Positions 62,574-64,000 of a stretch of 64,000 nucleotides of DNA are shown here, piece after piece. The notes beneath the pieces are model-generated. The model ran no database searches. It worked only from the letters and a program-made list of their open reading frames with translations, and was not told the DNA's origin. How positions within the stretch are numbered: position 1 is the first letter of the stretch; every line of letters begins with the position of its first letter. Source of the DNA: Bradyrhizobium sp. CB1015. Its GTDB lineage: Bacteria; Pseudomonadota; Alphaproteobacteria; Rhizobiales; Xanthobacteraceae. A program made the position numbers and the translations under genes. Location of the stretch: NCBI RefSeq assembly GCF_025200925.1, contig NZ_CP104174.1, forward strand, positions 7,254,001-7,318,000, given 5' to 3'.

Positions 62574-63830
62574 TCAGATCAGGCCGGCGTAGGGCAGGAA
62601 GCCCACGTCCTGCCCCGGCTCGACATTCGTGATGTCCTCGTCGAGCTCGACGAGGCCGTCGGTCTCGACCAGCGAGGACAACAGCCCGGCCCCTTCGCGC
62701 GGGAACTTGATCGCCTCGAGCCCGCCGTCCTGCGCGCGCCGCAGCGAGGCGCGCACATATTCACGCCGCCCGGCCTTCTTCTTGTAGGTGAACGCCGCGC
62801 GCAGCGGGATGGGCAAGAGCGGCTCCGGCAAGGCGCCCGACAGCGCCAACACCGTCGGTCGCACCACGTGGACGAATGTCACGAAGCTCGCGACGGGATT
62901 GCCGGGCAATCCGATCAGCGGTGTGCCGTCGATGATGCCCATCGCCACGGGACGACCGGGCTTGATCGCCATCCGCCACAGCACCAGCGAGCCGATGCTC
63001 TCCACCGCCGCCTTGACGTGATCCTCCTCCCCGGTCGAGACGCCGCCGGTGGTGAGGATCAGGTCATGGTCGCCCGCAACCTGCTTCAGGCCGCTCGCAA
63101 GCGAACTGCGCTCGTCGCGCAGAATGCCGAGATCGCTGACCTCGCAGCCGAGCCGCCGCAGCATCGCCATCAGCATGAAGCGGTTGGAATCGAACAGCTG
63201 CGAGGCGGCGCGCGGCTCGCCGGGCGAGGCGAGCTCGTCGCCGGTCGAGAACACGGCGACACGGATGCGCCTGACGACGTCGAGCCTTGTCAGCCCGAAC
63301 GCGGCGGCAAGGGCGACATGCTGCGGCCGCAGGCGCTGGCCGGCGCGGAGCGCGACCTGACCTTGCGCAATGTCCTCGCCTGCAGGCCGGACATTGGCCC
63401 CACGCTTCAGCCCCGGCGGCAACACGATCCTGCCTGAAGCATCGATGCGGACGTCCTCCTGCATGAAGACGGTCCCCGCATCCGGCGGCATCGGCGCGCC
63501 AGTGAAGATGCGCGCGGTGTGGCCGGGCTTGATCGGCGCTTGCGCAAGTCCGCCGGCCTGGATGCGGCCGTCGAGCGGGAACGCCTGTTCCGCCCTTGCC
63601 GGAAGGTCGGCGTTGCGCACGGCGTAACCGTCGACCGCGGAGTTGGTGAACGGCGGCAGCGGCAAGGGTGCGGCCACATCGCGCGCCAGCACGCGCCCGT
63701 CGGCATCGACCAGCGCCACCGTCTCGAGATCGACGATCGCGTTGACACGCGTCGTGATGAGGCCGACGGCTTCGTCGACCGACATCATCGGGCCGCCGAA
63801 GGCAAAGCAATCGTCCGACAGTTGCGCCAT
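62574..63830 (-). CDS. moeA: Molybdopterin molybdotransferase (MoeA)
   Basis: A 418-residue protein with the MoeA domain order: SVDEAVGLITTRVNAIVDLETVALVDADGRVLARDVAAPLPLPPFTNSAVDGYAVRNADL, IFTGAPMPPDAGTVFMQEDVRID, FGLTRLDVVRRIRVAVFSTGDELASPGEP, and DHDLILTTGGVSTGEEDHVKAAV with the Mo-binding TTGG motif, then PLIGLPGNPVASFVTFVHVVRP. It inserts Mo into the pterin. It starts 9 bases after the mobB stop and is probably in one operon with it. Confidence 0.96.
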   Translation of the reverse strand: MAQLSDDCFAFGGPMMSVDEAVGLITTRVNAIVDLETVALVDADGRVLARDVAAPLPLPPFTNSAVDGYAVRNADLPARAEQAFPLDGRIQAGGLAQAPIKPGHTARIFTGAPMPPDAGTVFMQEDVRIDASGRIVLPPGLKRGANVRPAGEDIAQGQVALRAGQRLRPQHVALAAAFGLTRLDVVRRIRVAVFSTGDELASPGEPRAASQLFDSNRFMLMAMLRRLGCEVSDLGILRDERSSLASGLKQVAGDHDLILTTGGVSTGEEDHVKAAVESIGSLVLWRMAIKPGRPVAMGIIDGTPLIGLPGNPVASFVTFVHVVRPTVLALSGALPEPLLPIPLRAAFTYKKKAGRREYVRASLRRAQDGGLEAIKFPREGAGLLSSLVETDGLVELDEDITNVEPGQDVGFLPYAGLI

Positions 63831-63839
63831 GGTGCCTCG

Positions 63840-64000
63840 TCAGCGTATCGCGGTGCTTCTTGCCACCGCTTCCTCGATCGGCATCGCCGCCCGAAGCAGC
63901 AACGCGGCGACGGCGGGGATATCATCGAGATGGACGGTCGGCAGCCGGGTTTCAACCGCGACGTCGCTCGCAATCCCCGCTATCCCGGGATCGTCCGGAA
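63840..64000 (-). CDS. mobB: Molybdopterin-guanine dinucleotide biosynthesis adapter protein MobB, C-terminal part
   Basis: Only the last 53 codons are in the window; the gene continues past base 64000. The visible end DDPGIAGIASDVAVETRLPTVHLDDIPAVAALLLRAAMP matches the C-terminus of MobB (PxIAGIASD, LPTVHLDDI). MobB supports the attachment of GMP to Mo-molybdopterin, needed for the bis-MGD of formate dehydrogenase. It lies directly before moeA. Confidence 0.8.
   Translation of the reverse strand, partial: PDDPGIAGIASDVAVETRLPTVHLDDIPAVAALLLRAAMPIEEAVARSTAIR

Overview
The window is high-GC alphaproteobacterial chromosome. Gene content (pobA/pobR beside pcaHG, a fused NAD-dependent formate dehydrogenase, a CSS-EAL phosphodiesterase, many tiny signal-peptide proteins) and several families of short palindromic intergenic repeats suggest Bradyrhizobium or a close relative. 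This is inferred from the sequence alone; no search was run.

Region 1 (1-24.8 kb) is an exopolysaccharide/O-antigen locus. A high-GC frame (priming glycosylphosphotransferase, tyrosine-kinase co-polymerase, export lipoprotein, ligase-like membrane proteins) encloses a cassette at about 1.08-10.0 kb that is visibly more AT-rich. The cassette holds two glycosyltransferases, a flippase, a methyltransferase, a beta-helix protein with a Tat-like leader, a Wzy-type polymerase and an acyltransferase. A plus-strand set and a minus-strand operon meet tail to tail near 5.9 kb. The right side holds ligase-like proteins, a LapG-like cysteine peptidase, a PPP-type phosphatase and secreted proteins of unknown function.

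Region 2 (24.8-36 kb) has mostly small, poorly characterised proteins, including five ORFs of 43-57 residues, three of them with a membrane segment. It also carries three copies of a 160-200 bp nested inverted repeat, a CSS-EAL phosphodiesterase and a CHASE2 adenylate/guanylate cyclase preceded by a secreted partner.

Region 3 (36-43 kb) covers aromatic degradation and NAD metabolism. PobA makes protocatechuate from 4-hydroxybenzoate, PcaGH opens its ring, and each has a divergent regulator. A NYN-domain protein lies between the two sets, and pncB follows.

Region 4 (43-55.5 kb) holds a diguanylate cyclase broken by one in-frame TAG, an autotransporter, a TetR regulator with two identical operator-like sites 30 bp apart, a three-domain Aas-type phospholipid-repair protein, and tcuAB with a divergent GntR regulator and a perfect 12-bp palindrome.

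Region 5 (55.5-64 kb) holds a HupE/UreJ-like protein, YbaK, and a molybdenum block (mobB-moeA-tusA-like-fdsGB fusion-fdsA) with a possible sigma-54 promoter before the dehydrogenase genes. No tRNA, rRNA, CRISPR array, insertion sequence or prophage was seen.
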